A stretch of 64,000 bases of DNA from Psychrobacter sp. GP33 (GCF_014119005.1 NZ_JACGYX010000005.1:124001-188000); one strand, 5' to 3'. Counted from the stretch's first letter, positions 16,907-26,708 are shown. The notes: a model not told the origin generated them from the sequence alone. A program made the numbers and translations.

Positions 16907-17266
16907 TTAAAATAAGTTGTCAGGTTTTACATACGCTAAGATAACGATACCAATATAAGCAACTGTAGCGATAAAAATACCGGCTTTATTTTGAACAGGG
17001 GTCGAACGCGGATTAAAGGCTTTCATACTCGCACTAATAGCAGCCACAAATAATACCATTTTGGCAATGACCCATTGTACAGGGGCATTCGCATTCAGCA
17101 GTTGTAAAAGCATCCAAGCGCCTGACAGTAATACCAATGCATATACAATATGATTGGCGATTTTAACCGCTCGAGGCGCGCGATCCTTGGTGCTTAATAC
17201 CAAATAACTTTGATATAAAAAAAGAGCGATAACCAATACCGCCAATAACATATGTAGATGTTTCAT
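16907..17266 (-). CDS. SirB2-family integral membrane protein
   Basis: This 119-residue protein has four predicted hydrophobic segments (about residues 5-18, 39-61, 66-84, 95-113). The N-terminal MKHLHMLLA and the pattern around KIANHIVYALVLLSG fit the SirB2 family, called invasion gene expression up-regulator in Salmonella. Its biochemical function is unknown. It lies 67 bases downstream of the bolA stop in the same direction and may share its transcript. Confidence 0.72.
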   Translation of the reverse strand: MKHLHMLLAVLVIALFLYQSYLVLSTKDRAPRAVKIANHIVYALVLLSGAWMLLQLLNANAPVQWVIAKMVLFVAAISASMKAFNPRSTPVQNKAGIFIATVAYIGIVILAYVKPDNLF

Positions 17267-17333
17267 TAAATCTTATTTCCTTTACCTTGACAGTGTTTAC
17301 GCTCAACTATGGGATGAATAATAATAAGGGTAA

Positions 17334-17663
17334 TTAGCCTGCGTTTTGACCGGCGCAATTTGGGCTATTAGGGCTCTGACCTTGCCACTCATCTGGCGTA
17401 TAGGCATGAATTGCCAGCGCGTGCACATTGCCACCTTTCGAAGTGAGTAAGTCAGCGACCAAGTCATAAACCAATTGATGACGGGCAACTAAGCGCTTAC
17501 CAATAAAAGCATCACTAACAAGCGTCAGCTTAAAATGGCTCTCTTTTCCATCAAAATATCCTGCATGACTCATGGATTCGTTAACCAGAGATAAATGAGT
17601 GGGTTGTAGTGGCTGTAATGAATGCTGCAGGGCAGTAGCAGTAGGGGCAGATAAGGTGCTCAT
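17334..17663 (-). CDS. bolA: BolA-family protein
   Basis: This 109-residue protein has the BolA core: SHFKLTLVSDAF then GKRLVARHQLVYDLV and the C-terminal VHALAIHAYTPDEW. The conserved His residues of this core coordinate shared iron-sulfur clusters with monothiol glutaredoxins in the family. BolA proteins affect cell shape and stress responses in the cytosol. The C-terminal tail beyond about residue 93 is Asn/Gly/Pro-rich and likely disordered. The gene follows the terminator of the M48 protease gene and precedes the SirB2-like gene. Confidence 0.88.
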   Translation of the reverse strand: MSTLSAPTATALQHSLQPLQPTHLSLVNESMSHAGYFDGKESHFKLTLVSDAFIGKRLVARHQLVYDLVADLLTSKGGNVHALAIHAYTPDEWQGQSPNSPNCAGQNAG

Positions 17664-17762
17664 AGCGTTCCTTTACTCAATAATGGCTAACAATGGTCGA
17701 ATTAATTTTATTGATTATAGCAGAGCCTGATATTGGTGCATCATACTTATATAGGGCACATA

Positions 17763-17805
17763 AAAAAAGCAGAGCGCTATATTTTATATAGTACGCTCTG
17801 CTTTT
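17763..17805 (-). terminator. Terminator after the M48 protease gene
   Basis: The arms AAAGCAGAGCG and CGCTCTGCTTT enclose an AT-rich inner stem. On the minus strand the hairpin ends in a T run just past the M48 gene stop. Confidence 0.88.
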
Positions 17806-17830
17806 CATGGCTGTCACTGATAAATAAGAC

Positions 17831-18643
17831 TTAACGGCGTGCCTTTTGATACAGTGGCACCACTTTTGGCATCAAAGATTGTAGCTGTGCAATACGGTTG
17901 CTGCTCGTTGGATGCGTGCTTAGGAATTGTGGTGGCTCGCCTTGGCTGGCACGTTGCATTTTTTGCCACAAAGTGACCGCAGCTTGCGGGTTATAGCCAG
18001 CACGTGCCATCAGCTCAAGACCGATTTGATCGGCTTCTGCTTCTTGCGTACGACTGTGTGGACGGCTCAGACCTAAGTCACCCGCTAGACCTGCCAATTG
18101 CGCCTGACCTTGCGATAGACCAAAGACGCTAGCGGCAACGCCAATACCGGTTTGAGTCGCGTATTCACGTGACAGACGCTCGCGTGAATGTTCACGCAGT
18201 GCGTGCGCCATCTCATGTCCCATAATCGCGGCAATTTCATCATCAGATAAATTCAAACGATCAATAATACCCGTGTAGAACATTACCTTACCACCTGGCA
18301 TGACAAAAGCATTCAACTCATTAGACTTAATGGTATGCACTTCCCAATTCCATTTTGCCGCATCCGGACGATATACATTCACTTGGCTCACCAACCGATT
18401 GGCAATGCCTTTTAATCGACTTAATTGAGCTTTATTTGTGTCTAGTACGCCTTTCGAACGGGCGTCTTGAATGGCTTTATTATAACTTTGTGCTGAAAGC
18501 TGTAATACTTGCTCACTTGACACTAACAATAGCTGCTGACGATCAACGCCAACCGCGCCTGTGCTGGTCGTACTAGTGCAACCAGTTAAGGTCAATGCCG
18601 ATAATGATGCAGCCATTATCGTCGTGGTTAATAATTTTTTCAT
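17831..18643 (-). CDS. M48-family periplasmic metalloprotease lipoprotein
   Basis: The product has 270 residues from the ATG at 18643. A GAGG site about 10 bases upstream suits this ATG better than the GTG at 18658. The signal ends in a lipobox TGC with Cys22. The zinc motif HEMAH is at 143-147, and TQEAEAD downstream supplies the third ligand. It resembles the LoiP/YcaL group of lipoprotein proteases that degrade damaged envelope proteins and may act with BepA-like quality control. It is monocistronic: a terminator follows and a long AT-rich spacer lies upstream. Confidence 0.87.
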   Translation of the reverse strand: MKKLLTTTIMAASLSALTLTGCTSTTSTGAVGVDRQQLLLVSSEQVLQLSAQSYNKAIQDARSKGVLDTNKAQLSRLKGIANRLVSQVNVYRPDAAKWNWEVHTIKSNELNAFVMPGGKVMFYTGIIDRLNLSDDEIAAIMGHEMAHALREHSRERLSREYATQTGIGVAASVFGLSQGQAQLAGLAGDLGLSRPHSRTQEAEADQIGLELMARAGYNPQAAVTLWQKMQRASQGEPPQFLSTHPTSSNRIAQLQSLMPKVVPLYQKARR

Positions 18644-19181
18644 AAAAAACATCCTCACTGTAAAATATAAAATCGAACAAAGGTACTGCAGGTAGTAGAC
18701 ATTTATAGAGATAATAGAATAAGTTGCCTAGAGATAAGCTTAGCTGATCAACAAAAAGCAATTATATAATAGAGAGTTATAATGATACTTTGTAAATAAT
18801 TTTTTATAATAACGCTGAATGGCTATACTAATAAATAAGCGTGTTTATAATCGCTATCAGTATAATAACCATAAGCACAGAAAACTAGTGCAACGACAGT
18901 AACAATATAACGCGGCAATGTAATTGAGCTTGTCACTTGTCAGCAATGCGTAACAGTAAGTAACAAGATACTTTCTTACCTTAATTTATCGCTATATTTA
19001 ACCATTAAAATCGCAATGCCTAAATTCCCCTACGGTCTTATCTATAACAACGCTTTTTTATTCAAAATTATTTATAAACAAGTAAGTATAAAATTATTTA
19101 TCAAAACAATGAGATAGATTGTCCTGATGCTTCTTATAGATGAAAATACCTTATAATCATAAAATAAAATCAAGAAAGCTG
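18644..19181. other. AT-rich intergenic stretch, no gene seen
   Basis: About 540 bases between the M48 gene and the tRNA promoter. Stops are frequent in all frames and no ribosome site leads into a plausible reading frame. It must hold the M48 promoter on the minus strand. Confidence 0.6.
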
Positions 19182-19209
19182 TTGACACGTAACGAATATC
19201 TGATAGAAT
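19182..19209 (+). promoter_or_regulatory. Sigma-70 promoter of tRNA-Gly
   Basis: TTGACA at 19182-19187 and TAGAAT at 19204-19209 are 16 bases apart, placed about 50 bases before the mature tRNA. The consensus match is strong, as expected for a stable-RNA promoter. Confidence 0.8.
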
Positions 19210-19262
19210 AGCCAGCCTATCGAGACGTAGCTGTTAGCAATAACACTATAGCTAGATACTAA

Positions 19263-19337
19263 GCGGGAATAGCTCAGTGGTAGAGCATAACCTTGCCAAG
19301 GTTGGGGTCGAGAGTTCGAATCTCTTTTCCCGCTCCA
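19263..19337 (+). tRNA. glyT: tRNA-Gly (anticodon GCC)
   Basis: A 75-base cloverleaf can be folded by eye. The acceptor stem pairs GCGGGAA with TTCCCGC. The D arm is GCTC/GAGC, the anticodon loop TTGCCAA carries GCC, the T arm is GAGAGTTCGAATCTCT, and the 3' CCA is encoded. Anticodon GCC reads GGC and GGU glycine codons. The gene name is a convention and may differ in this genus. It is transcribed alone, with its own promoter and terminator. Confidence 0.96.
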
Positions 19338-19358
19338 AATATGGCTGTAAAAAGCACT

Positions 19359-19397
19359 AAAGCCTCACTTCTTATTATAAGAAGTGGGGCTTTTTTT
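19359..19397 (+). terminator. Terminator after tRNA-Gly
   Basis: AAGCCTCACTTCT pairs with AGAAGTGGGGCTT (one wobble) around a short AT loop, followed by a run of seven Ts. Confidence 0.9.
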
Positions 19398-19700
19398 ATG
19401 CCTAAAATTTGAGTTAACAATCTGTTAGCAGCATATACAGCTAATAACAATGCCTATAATGGTTTGATAGCGGGTCAAATAAAAATCATTACAAAAAGTG
19501 TGTGAACTTAGAACATTTAGCTTGGTTATTCCGCGCATAATTATTTCTACTCAGCGTTGCAATTACAATCACGTTGAAAATGGTCGTATTAGCAATTGGT
19601 TAATTTTAAGATTAATGTATATGTTAGTCATCTTTTTCCAATACGTATCTATTTAATAATGCTGTAAATCATCTGAGCACATCTATATTAAGGAATTATT
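19398..19700. other. Spacer between tRNA-Gly and the dehydrogenase gene
   Basis: About 300 bases of AT-rich sequence without a plausible gene. A GGA-containing weak ribosome site lies just before the next ATG, and the dehydrogenase promoter must be here. I see no attachment-site repeat of the tRNA 3' end. Confidence 0.5.
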
Positions 19701-20492
19701 ATGCAAGAATTTAAACATCAGTCCTTTAACGAACTATTCGATTTGTCAGGTAAAGTTGCCATTGTAACGGGCGGCGCCAATGGTATTGGTAAAGCCACGG
19801 CGCTACGTTTTGCAGAAGCGGGTGCTAACATTGCCATTGCCGATTTAAAACTTGAAGATGCACAAGCAGCAGTAAAAGATATTGAGGCGCTTGGTGTAAA
19901 AGCACTTGCCGTAGAATGTAATATTTTAAAAGATGATGACTTGGTTGCTATGGTCGAGAAAGTGGTCGCTGAGTTTGGCACTATTAATATTCTGATTAAC
20001 AATGCGGGCGGCGGCGGTGGTGGTCGTGAAAACCCAGCTACAGCATCGGTTGATGATATTCGCCGTGACTTTGAGCTAAATGTCTTTAGCGGTTGGCGCT
20101 TGTGTCAGTTATGTGTACCTTATATGAAAGAATCAGGTTATGGTTCTATCGTATTTACGACCTCGATGTCTAGTATTAATAAAGATCCGAATATGAGCGG
20201 TTATGCAGGTTCAAAAGCAGCGGTTAATCATATGGTAGCGAACTTAGCGCATGATTTTGGTCCTGAAGTACGCGTTAATGCTGTAGGTCCTGGTGCCACA
20301 CGTACCGATGCGCTAAAAACCGTACTGACGCCAGAGATTGAAAAGAAAATGCTGGCGAATACACCGATTCAACGTTTGGGTGAAGCGGACGATATTGCCG
20401 GTGCGATGTTGTATTTTGCCTCGCCAATTTCAACGTGGGTGAGTGGCCAGACGATATTTGTGAATGGTGGCGGTGTACAGACACTAAGCTAA
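19701..20492 (+). CDS. Short-chain dehydrogenase, HdhA (7-alpha-hydroxysteroid dehydrogenase)-like
   Basis: This 263-residue classical SDR has the cofactor loop TGGANGIG (about 24-31), NNAG at about 97-100, the catalytic Ser in TSMSS and YAGSK with Tyr and Lys. It follows E. coli HdhA closely in the second half, for example NVFSxxxLCQL, TDALKTVLTPEIEKKML and the end GGGVQ. The substrate in this organism is unlikely to be bile acid. A role in redox of small alcohols or ketones is more cautious. A Gly-rich stretch of six Gly follows NNAG and is longer than usual. It is monocistronic with a strong terminator. Confidence 0.82.
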   Translation: MQEFKHQSFNELFDLSGKVAIVTGGANGIGKATALRFAEAGANIAIADLKLEDAQAAVKDIEALGVKALAVECNILKDDDLVAMVEKVVAEFGTINILINNAGGGGGGRENPATASVDDIRRDFELNVFSGWRLCQLCVPYMKESGYGSIVFTTSMSSINKDPNMSGYAGSKAAVNHMVANLAHDFGPEVRVNAVGPGATRTDALKTVLTPEIEKKMLANTPIQRLGEADDIAGAMLYFASPISTWVSGQTIFVNGGGVQTLS

Positions 20493-20535
20493 ATTGAGTG
20501 ATAATTATTAATTATAATTATCTAGCTTATTAAGT

Positions 20536-20574
20536 AAAAAAGGGTCGTTCCAGTTGGAACGACCCTTTTTTTAT
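20536..20574. terminator. Bidirectional terminator between the dehydrogenase gene and pnuC
   Basis: GGGTCGTTCCA and TGGAACGACCC form a perfect 11-base stem around a short loop, with A and T runs on the two sides. It serves both convergent genes. Confidence 0.93.
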
Positions 20575-20598
20575 TATGCTATTTTTCGTTCAATCTCA

Positions 20599-21342
20599 TT
20601 AAGCATTCAACGCATTTTGCTCACTGCGATACCATTCATAAAGTCCAATAAATGAGTTGATTTGATAGACCATGGTTTGAATCGCAAAAATATAATTACC
20701 AGACATGAGGTTTACAATGAGCCAAACGAAGTTTGATGTAATCCATAGCCACCAATTAAAGGAGTAGCGTAAAATCATGGCTGCTTGAGCAGTAATTGAT
20801 AATACAAAGGCAATGACGTTAATCCAGAAGAAAGAGATAAATCCTAAAAACAAACTGTCATCTTCTGCAACCACGGCAAACCCATAACTTGCCAGCAATC
20901 TATTAACGGTGGGGAACAGGGCTAAACCAATGACGATAAAAGCAGCGGTTAACATCCATACCCATTTGTTTGCAGATTTGGGCACCATGTCACCGTCAGG
21001 GTCGGTATGCTTTGACCAATAAAACAGCCCATAAACGTGGGTAAAAAAGTTAAACAGCGGCGCGAGCATTAAGCCGACTGAACCGGCAGTACCTTGCACT
21101 ACAACTTCACCTGCCGTTGCTGCCATACCAAAACCATTGCCTAACACATTCTTGCGAAAAGACAGCGATACCACGCATACCAAACCAATAAACGACACGC
21201 CCAAATAAAATATATCTAGGGTTGAGTGTTCAGTGGTTAACCAAAATCCTGCTGATAACGCAGCAACCCCGCAAAGAAACCAAATTACAATCCATTGCAG
21301 CGCCCATTTTCCCGTAATATTATCCAATAGCTGAATGCGCAT
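20599..21342 (-). CDS. pnuC: PnuC-family nicotinamide riboside transporter
   Basis: This 247-residue membrane protein has about seven hydrophobic segments and the C-terminal pattern ...W.W...N..W...N...G.Y.F..Q..VY.I....GLYEW, which matches PnuC. The family takes up nicotinamide riboside by facilitated diffusion, and trapping depends on phosphorylation inside the cell. The nadR-like kinase gene is directly upstream in the same direction (111 bases), giving import and trapping in one unit. The ribosome site is weak. Length is normal. Confidence 0.9.
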   Translation of the reverse strand: MRIQLLDNITGKWALQWIVIWFLCGVAALSAGFWLTTEHSTLDIFYLGVSFIGLVCVVSLSFRKNVLGNGFGMAATAGEVVVQGTAGSVGLMLAPLFNFFTHVYGLFYWSKHTDPDGDMVPKSANKWVWMLTAAFIVIGLALFPTVNRLLASYGFAVVAEDDSLFLGFISFFWINVIAFVLSITAQAAMILRYSFNWWLWITSNFVWLIVNLMSGNYIFAIQTMVYQINSFIGLYEWYRSEQNALNA

Positions 21343-21453
21343 AAATTTGTTGTCCTAGAAAATAGTGCTATCAGTCCTATATGTATTAAGATACTGATAA
21401 TAAAATTATTATTATAAATTTTTTTGGCTTATAACGATTTATTATTATCGCGT

Positions 21454-22497
21454 TTATTTTTTACCATAGATATGCTGATCGATAAAGGCAAGCGCCTGCT
21501 GATAGCGAGCATCGTAATCGGGTTTGTCAATCAAGTAAGGCGCGATATCATGACGATTAAAAATATCTAATAATCGCTGCTCAAAACGTCCGCGCGCATC
21601 AGAATCGCCTAATGAGCGCATCCCATCGGCAACCCACGGTGTATTGTTATCGAGCATAATGGTGTGGTCTACACGAAATTCATCAATACACGCGCCTACA
21701 AACGGATGAGTTCGTCCTTCATATTCTTCGCAAAACGCTTGCGTGGTGACAAAGTCGGTATCAATAATCGTCACCGGTGCCGTAGCTGCGGCTTTAGCAG
21801 CTCGTATTGCCTCGGCATGATCGAGCGCAATGGGGGCATAATCACTATATTGCAAACCCGTTTCCGTACCGCCCAAATCGGTTGCCACATATAATCGCCC
21901 CATCTCCAGCGCAAAGCTTGCCCCGTAATAATTAGCTAACTTATGCACCAAGGTAGTCTTTCCTGAGCTTTCACCGCCAACGATAGCCACAGTCTTGGTA
22001 TAATCGCCGCGCGCTTGCGGATGAATTGCTGACCAATGGGCAATAGGGTCAAGGGCAATATCATAAGAGTTAAATTCTGGCTGCAATGGGGTGGCGATAA
22101 CTTCCATTATTAACTGCGAGCGTACAGATTGTTGTGCTAAAGGATGATTGGCTGCTACAAACAATACTGTCTCTGTTGGCAAGTTTAATGTCTCAACCAA
22201 CCGCTGCAATTTTGTATTGCTCATTTCAATATCAATCGACACGTTAATAAAACTTTCGTGCAGCGGCAATGTAATGTCATCATGAATATGAATCTGGATA
22301 AAAGGCAGGTCAGCACAGGCCATTTGTAGCCAGCGCGCCTTATCTTGCAGCGTAATCTTAAAATTAGGATGCGGCAGAGGGTGCGAAGTAATCACAATAT
22401 GCAAGGTCCGCACTTGCCCAGCAGCAGCTAATATACTGCGCATTTGCCCCAAATGGAGTGGTTCAAAATGACCGATCATCAAACCAGTAGCAAACAT
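21454..22497 (-). CDS. nadR: NadR-like ribosylnicotinamide kinase with degenerate adenylyltransferase domain
   Basis: This 347-residue protein lacks the DNA-binding domain of enterobacterial NadR. Residues 1-160 align with the NMN adenylyltransferase domain, but GKFYPLHTGH of E. coli reads GHFEPLHLGQ here, so the second His of the nucleotidyltransferase HxGH motif is Gln18. The distal SGAQIR-type motif is also not recognisable (NSYDIA). Residues 167-345 are a well-kept kinase domain: Walker A GGESSGKTT at 174-182, DTDFVTTQAFC, and NNTPWVADGMRSLG. It should phosphorylate nicotinamide riboside imported by PnuC. The adenylylation step may rely on another enzyme. Confidence 0.87.
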   Translation of the reverse strand: MFATGLMIGHFEPLHLGQMRSILAAAGQVRTLHIVITSHPLPHPNFKITLQDKARWLQMACADLPFIQIHIHDDITLPLHESFINVSIDIEMSNTKLQRLVETLNLPTETVLFVAANHPLAQQSVRSQLIMEVIATPLQPEFNSYDIALDPIAHWSAIHPQARGDYTKTVAIVGGESSGKTTLVHKLANYYGASFALEMGRLYVATDLGGTETGLQYSDYAPIALDHAEAIRAAKAAATAPVTIIDTDFVTTQAFCEEYEGRTHPFVGACIDEFRVDHTIMLDNNTPWVADGMRSLGDSDARGRFEQRLLDIFNRHDIAPYLIDKPDYDARYQQALAFIDQHIYGKK

Positions 22498-22952
22498 AAT
22501 TATCCTTGTTATATGTCATTATTGTATAGGTGTCACTAATTAAAGGGATTCGTGTTTCGTGTGTAGATAGTCGAATATTGCCTAAATAAGCAACAAACTG
22601 TTATGGTATAAAGGTTTAATAAAGGATGCAGGTGGGTTATTGTAAACGCTAATGGGACTATGATGACAGTATGTAAAAAAGAACAAACTATAATTCGAGG
22701 ATAATCTATTAATTTGGGTTTACCAAAGCAAGCTACTAACTTTGAAATATTTTGAAATACTTATTTAAAATCAGCAGCTTAACTAAGCTATTTGACAGTT
22801 AAAAGCAAGTTTATGTATCATAAAGTCACAAAGCACATCCACATAATCAACAGTGAATAGCCTAAGGGTTGCTATACTTAAACGTAAGCCAAATAAATAC
22901 ATGGCAAATAACAAATATATTTATAAAAAACAAATAATAAGAGGTGCGAGCG
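22498..22952. other. Intergenic stretch between nadR and the PspC-like gene
   Basis: About 450 bases, AT-rich, with divergent genes on either side, so it should contain the promoters of both. No motif of a known NAD regulator (NrtR or NiaR) was recognised and no small gene is convincing. Confidence 0.5.
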
Positions 22953-23165
22953 TTGGCTAAATTAGCAAAATTACATCGTTCAAGAAATAATTGCATGATA
23001 GCTGGTGTGATGGGTGGCATTGCAGAATATGTGGGCTGGTCACCACTGTGGGTGCGATTGTTATTTGTAATTATCTCATCATTGAGTGCAGCAGTACCGG
23101 GTATTCTGATTTATATTGTGCTATGGATAGTCATGCCAAAAGCAGGTAACGAGTCGTATCGATAG
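22953..23165 (+). CDS. Small PspC-domain membrane protein
   Basis: From a TTG at 22953 the product has 70 residues. AGAGGTG lies about 7 bases before this codon, whereas a GTG at 22944 has no site. The sequence NNCMIAGVMGGIAEYVGW followed by a hydrophobic stretch ending in VLWIVMPK is the PspC domain: a short amphipathic part plus one or two membrane helices. In enterobacteria PspC links membrane stress to the Psp response. Stand-alone short forms are common elsewhere and their role is less clear. A terminator follows. Confidence 0.82.
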   Translation: MAKLAKLHRSRNNCMIAGVMGGIAEYVGWSPLWVRLLFVIISSLSAAVPGILIYIVLWIVMPKAGNESYR

Positions 23166-23265
23166 GCTACTGAAGTGTAAGTGAATCGAAAAATTGTAAG
23201 AGTAAATTAATTATAAGAAATAAAAAGCCTGTCGAAACAGGATACCAGTAATAAACCTTTCCTCC

Positions 23266-23298
23266 TACCCAGATGTTTACTCATCTGGGTATTTTTTT
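23266..23298 (+). terminator. Terminator after the PspC-like gene
   Basis: TACCCAGAT and ATCTGGGTA enclose a seven-base loop, with a run of Ts after it. Confidence 0.9.
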
Positions 23299-23552
23299 CG
23301 TGCCTAATTATTTGCACTATAGTGTTAAGGGTTACTTGTTCGTACTCAATTATTAATTAAGCTATAGTTGCGCTTAATGACAATAAAGTCATGAGCTGAC
23401 TATAAATTTAATTGGCGTAGATATGGCTAAAATAGCCATTTTTTAGTAAGGTAAGCAGACCAGTCGTGTTGCAGGCAAATGAGCTGCGCCTGATTAATCG
23501 ATTATTATGTTTTCCTTTCGTCAAATACTCCTCATTTCACAGTGATTTTCCT

Positions 23553-24569
23553 ATGAATTCCCAAGCGATGACTTTCCAAGATTTGATTTTAACCTTACAA
23601 AATTACTGGGCGGATAAGGGCTGCGTGATATTGCAACCTTATGATATGGAAGTGGGCGCGGGTACGTTTCATACTGCGACCTTTTTGCGCGCACTAGGTC
23701 CTGAGCGCTGGAATGCCGCCTATGTGCAGCCGTCACGTCGTCCAACCGATGGTCGCTACGGTAACAACCCCAATCGCTTGCAGCATTACTATCAGTTTCA
23801 AGTAATGCTTAAGCCTAATCCGCCTAATATTCAAGAGCTTTATTTGGGTTCGCTAAAAGCCATTGGTATTGACCCTTTGGTGCATGATATTCGTTTTGTT
23901 GAAGACAATTGGGAGTCGCCAACGCTTGGCGCGTGGGGACTTGGTTGGGAGGTTTGGCTTAACGGTATGGAAGTGACGCAGTTTACTTATTTCCAGCAAG
24001 TGGGCGGCATTGAATGTTTCCCTGTCACTGGCGAGATTACTTATGGTCTTGAGCGCTTGGCTATGTATGTGCAGGGCGTCGATAGTGTTTATGATTTGGT
24101 ATGGGCGGATGGCGAGTTCGGTCGTGTGACCTATGGTGACGTTTTCCATCAAAACGAAGTTGAGCAATCAACCTATAACTTTGAGCATGCCGATGTGCCG
24201 AAGATGGGCGAGCTGTTTGATTTTTATGAGCAGCAAGCGGATAAATTGGTCGATGCTGGATTGCCATTACCTGCGTATGAGATGGTGCTAAAAGCCTCAC
24301 ACGCTTTCAACTTACTCGATGCGCGCGGTGCGATTTCTGTCACTGAGCGTCAGCGTTTTATTCTGCGCGTACGTACCTTATCGCGTAAAGTTGCCTTCGG
24401 TTATGTTGAATCCCGCGCAAAACTAGGCTTCCCATTGGCAGATGATGACCATCGTCAAGCAGCGCTGGATAAGTATTTGCCAAAAGAAGCTGCTGATGAT
24501 GTGAATGTCCATGCTAGTACTAATGAGAAAGCTGCTAAAAGCAAATCTACTAAAAATAATAATAAATAG
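23553..24569 (+). CDS. glyQ: Glycyl-tRNA synthetase alpha subunit
   Basis: The product has 338 residues from the ATG at 23553. The frame is open back to a GTG at 23466, but the extra 29 residues do not resemble GlyQ, which normally begins a few residues before [13 protein letters not shown]. Class II motifs are seen in [21 protein letters not shown] and [22 protein letters not shown]. The protein carries the aminoacylation site and works as an alpha2beta2 enzyme with GlyS. The Lys/Asn-rich C-terminal tail from about 315 is likely disordered. glyS starts nine bases after its stop. The tRNA-Gly gene is 4 kb upstream. Confidence 0.95.
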   Translation: MNSQAMTFQDLILTLQNYWADKGCVILQPYDMEVGAGTFHTATFLRALGPERWNAAYVQPSRRPTDGRYGNNPNRLQHYYQFQVMLKPNPPNIQELYLGSLKAIGIDPLVHDIRFVEDNWESPTLGAWGLGWEVWLNGMEVTQFTYFQQVGGIECFPVTGEITYGLERLAMYVQGVDSVYDLVWADGEFGRVTYGDVFHQNEVEQSTYNFEHADVPKMGELFDFYEQQADKLVDAGLPLPAYEMVLKASHAFNLLDARGAISVTERQRFILRVRTLSRKVAFGYVESRAKLGFPLADDDHRQAALDKYLPKEAADDVNVHASTNEKAAKSKSTKNNNK

Positions 24570-24578
24570 GAGCATCCC

Positions 24579-26672
24579 ATGACCACTATTCTGTTTGAAC
24601 TGGGGTGTGAAGAACTGCCGCCAAAAAGTTTAAAGACCTTACGTGACGCGCTCCAAAACAGCGTGACTGAGCAATTATCAGACGCTGATATTAGCTTTGA
24701 CACTATTAAAGCCTTTGCCGCACCGCGCCGTTTGGCTTTGCAGATTCACGGTATTGCTGACAAGCAGCCTGATCGTAGTGAGCAAAAACGTGGACCTGCA
24801 ATTAAAGCTGCGTTCGATGCTGAAGGTAATCCAACGCGTGCCGCTATTGGTTTTGCTAAGGGCTTGGGTATTGAAGCCAGTGAGCTGATGATTATAAATA
24901 CTGATAAAGGCGATTATGTGGGCTATGAGCAAATGGTTCATGGTAAAGCGGTGGCTGATTTATTACCGCAAATTTTCCAAACGGCGCTCGATAATTTACC
25001 GATTGCCAAACGTATGCGTTCAGGTACCAGCCGTAATGAGTTTGTGCGTCCTGTACAGTGGGTAGTATTAATGGCTGACGATACAGTGATTGATGCCACC
25101 ATTCAGGGTCATCAAAGCGGTCAGCAGACGCGCGGACATCGTTTTCATAGCCCCGACTATCACGCTATCAATCATGCCAATGACTACGAGGCGCTATTAG
25201 AGGGTCTTAAAGTCGTAGCGGATTTTGATAAGCGCCAAGCCTTTATTAACAATCAAGTTCAAGCGCTGGCGGACGAAATCAATGCGACTGCTATTGTACC
25301 GCAAGATTTATTAGATGAAGTGACGGCATTGGTTGATTTTCCAATTGCCTTACGTGCAGATTTTGAGCCGCGCTTTTTACAAGTCCCGCAAGAAGCGCTC
25401 ATCTCAACCATGCAAGCCGATCAAAAGTATTTTTGCTTGACCGATAAAGACGGTAAATTGCAGCCTTATTTTATTTTTATTACCAATATTGCCTCTAAAG
25501 ACCCTAAGCAAATTATTGAAGGCAATGAAAAAGTGGTGCGTCCGCGCTTGGCTGATGCCGAGTTCTTCTTCTTACAAGATCAAAAGCAGCCTTTATCAGC
25601 ACTGACCGAAAATTTAAAGACCCGTATTTTTCAAGACCAACTTGGCAGCATTTGGGAGAAATCGGCTCGTATTGCTAAGCTTGCGACCTTTATCGCCACG
25701 TTGTTACAAGAGCAAGGTCAACAAGTTAATATTGATGAAACGGCACGTGCTGCAATGTTATCGAAAGCAGATTTGGCAAGCTCGCTGGTTAGTGAATATC
25801 CTGATTTACAAGGTATTGCCGGCACGTATTATGCCCGCTTAAACGGTGAGCCTGAAGCCGTTGCTGCCAGTTTAGAGGAGCAGTATCTACCGAAATTCAG
25901 CGGTGATGCGTTGCCAAAAACGCCAATTGGTATTTGTTTGGCATTGGCGGATCGCTTAGATACTTTAGTCGGTATTTTTGCCATCGGTCAACCGCCAACA
26001 GGCTCAAAGGATCCGTTTAGCTTGCGCCGCTCAGCGATTGGAATATTACGTATTTTAATCGAAAAACAGTTGCCAATTAATTTAATTGTGCTCGTTGAGC
26101 AAGCGATAAAAAATTATAACGATGCGAGCGGTAGTAAAATTACTAATATGGGCGATACCTTTACCCAAGTGATGAACTTTTTAAATTCTCGCTATCGGGC
26201 AATGTATACCGAGCAAGGCGTCAGCGTTGATACCATTCAAGCGGTACAAGCAATTAATCCGCATATGCCGCTTGATTTTGACCAGCGTATTCGTGCAGTA
26301 CAAGCGTTCAGAGCGTTATCGCAAGCGTCAATGCTTGCCGATTCTAATAAACGTGTCGCAAATATTTTGGCAAAATCCGAAAGCGCAGTTTCTGAAAGCG
26401 TAGATGAGACGCTATTAACTGAGCCTGCTGAACAAGCGTTATATAGCAGCGTTCGCCACGCGCAAACCGCTGTACAGCCACTATTAGCGCAAGCCAATTA
26501 CACGCAAGCGCTGCAAACCTTAGCCAGCTTAGATGAGCCGTTAACTCAGTTCTTTGATGGGGTTATGGTGAATAGTGAAGATACGGCGCTGAAAAATAAC
26601 CGCTTGGCATTATTAAAACAAGTACGCGCACTGTTTTTAACCGTGGCTGATATTAGTGAGTTGCAGCTATAA
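24579..26672 (+). CDS. glyS: Glycyl-tRNA synthetase beta subunit
   Basis: This 697-residue protein begins with the family signature TTILFELGCEELPPKSL and continues with RRLAL, QKRGP, RMRSG and the FFLQDQKQPL region, then an HD-like segment and a C-terminal anticodon-binding domain. Length is normal (about 690). It recognises tRNA-Gly and completes the heterotetramer with GlyQ. AATAGGAGC, overlapping the glyQ stop, is the ribosome site, so translation is coupled. A terminator follows. Confidence 0.96.
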   Translation: MTTILFELGCEELPPKSLKTLRDALQNSVTEQLSDADISFDTIKAFAAPRRLALQIHGIADKQPDRSEQKRGPAIKAAFDAEGNPTRAAIGFAKGLGIEASELMIINTDKGDYVGYEQMVHGKAVADLLPQIFQTALDNLPIAKRMRSGTSRNEFVRPVQWVVLMADDTVIDATIQGHQSGQQTRGHRFHSPDYHAINHANDYEALLEGLKVVADFDKRQAFINNQVQALADEINATAIVPQDLLDEVTALVDFPIALRADFEPRFLQVPQEALISTMQADQKYFCLTDKDGKLQPYFIFITNIASKDPKQIIEGNEKVVRPRLADAEFFFLQDQKQPLSALTENLKTRIFQDQLGSIWEKSARIAKLATFIATLLQEQGQQVNIDETARAAMLSKADLASSLVSEYPDLQGIAGTYYARLNGEPEAVAASLEEQYLPKFSGDALPKTPIGICLALADRLDTLVGIFAIGQPPTGSKDPFSLRRSAIGILRILIEKQLPINLIVLVEQAIKNYNDASGSKITNMGDTFTQVMNFLNSRYRAMYTEQGVSVDTIQAVQAINPHMPLDFDQRIRAVQAFRALSQASMLADSNKRVANILAKSESAVSESVDETLLTEPAEQALYSSVRHAQTAVQPLLAQANYTQALQTLASLDEPLTQFFDGVMVNSEDTALKNNRLALLKQVRALFLTVADISELQL

Positions 26673-26708
26673 GCTGATTATCTAAATTATCGTGATTTTT
26701 AAAATAAA

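Noticed and set aside
19263..19700. Integrated element at the tRNA-Gly gene
   Set aside because: No integrase gene and no second copy of the tRNA 3' end was seen on either side.
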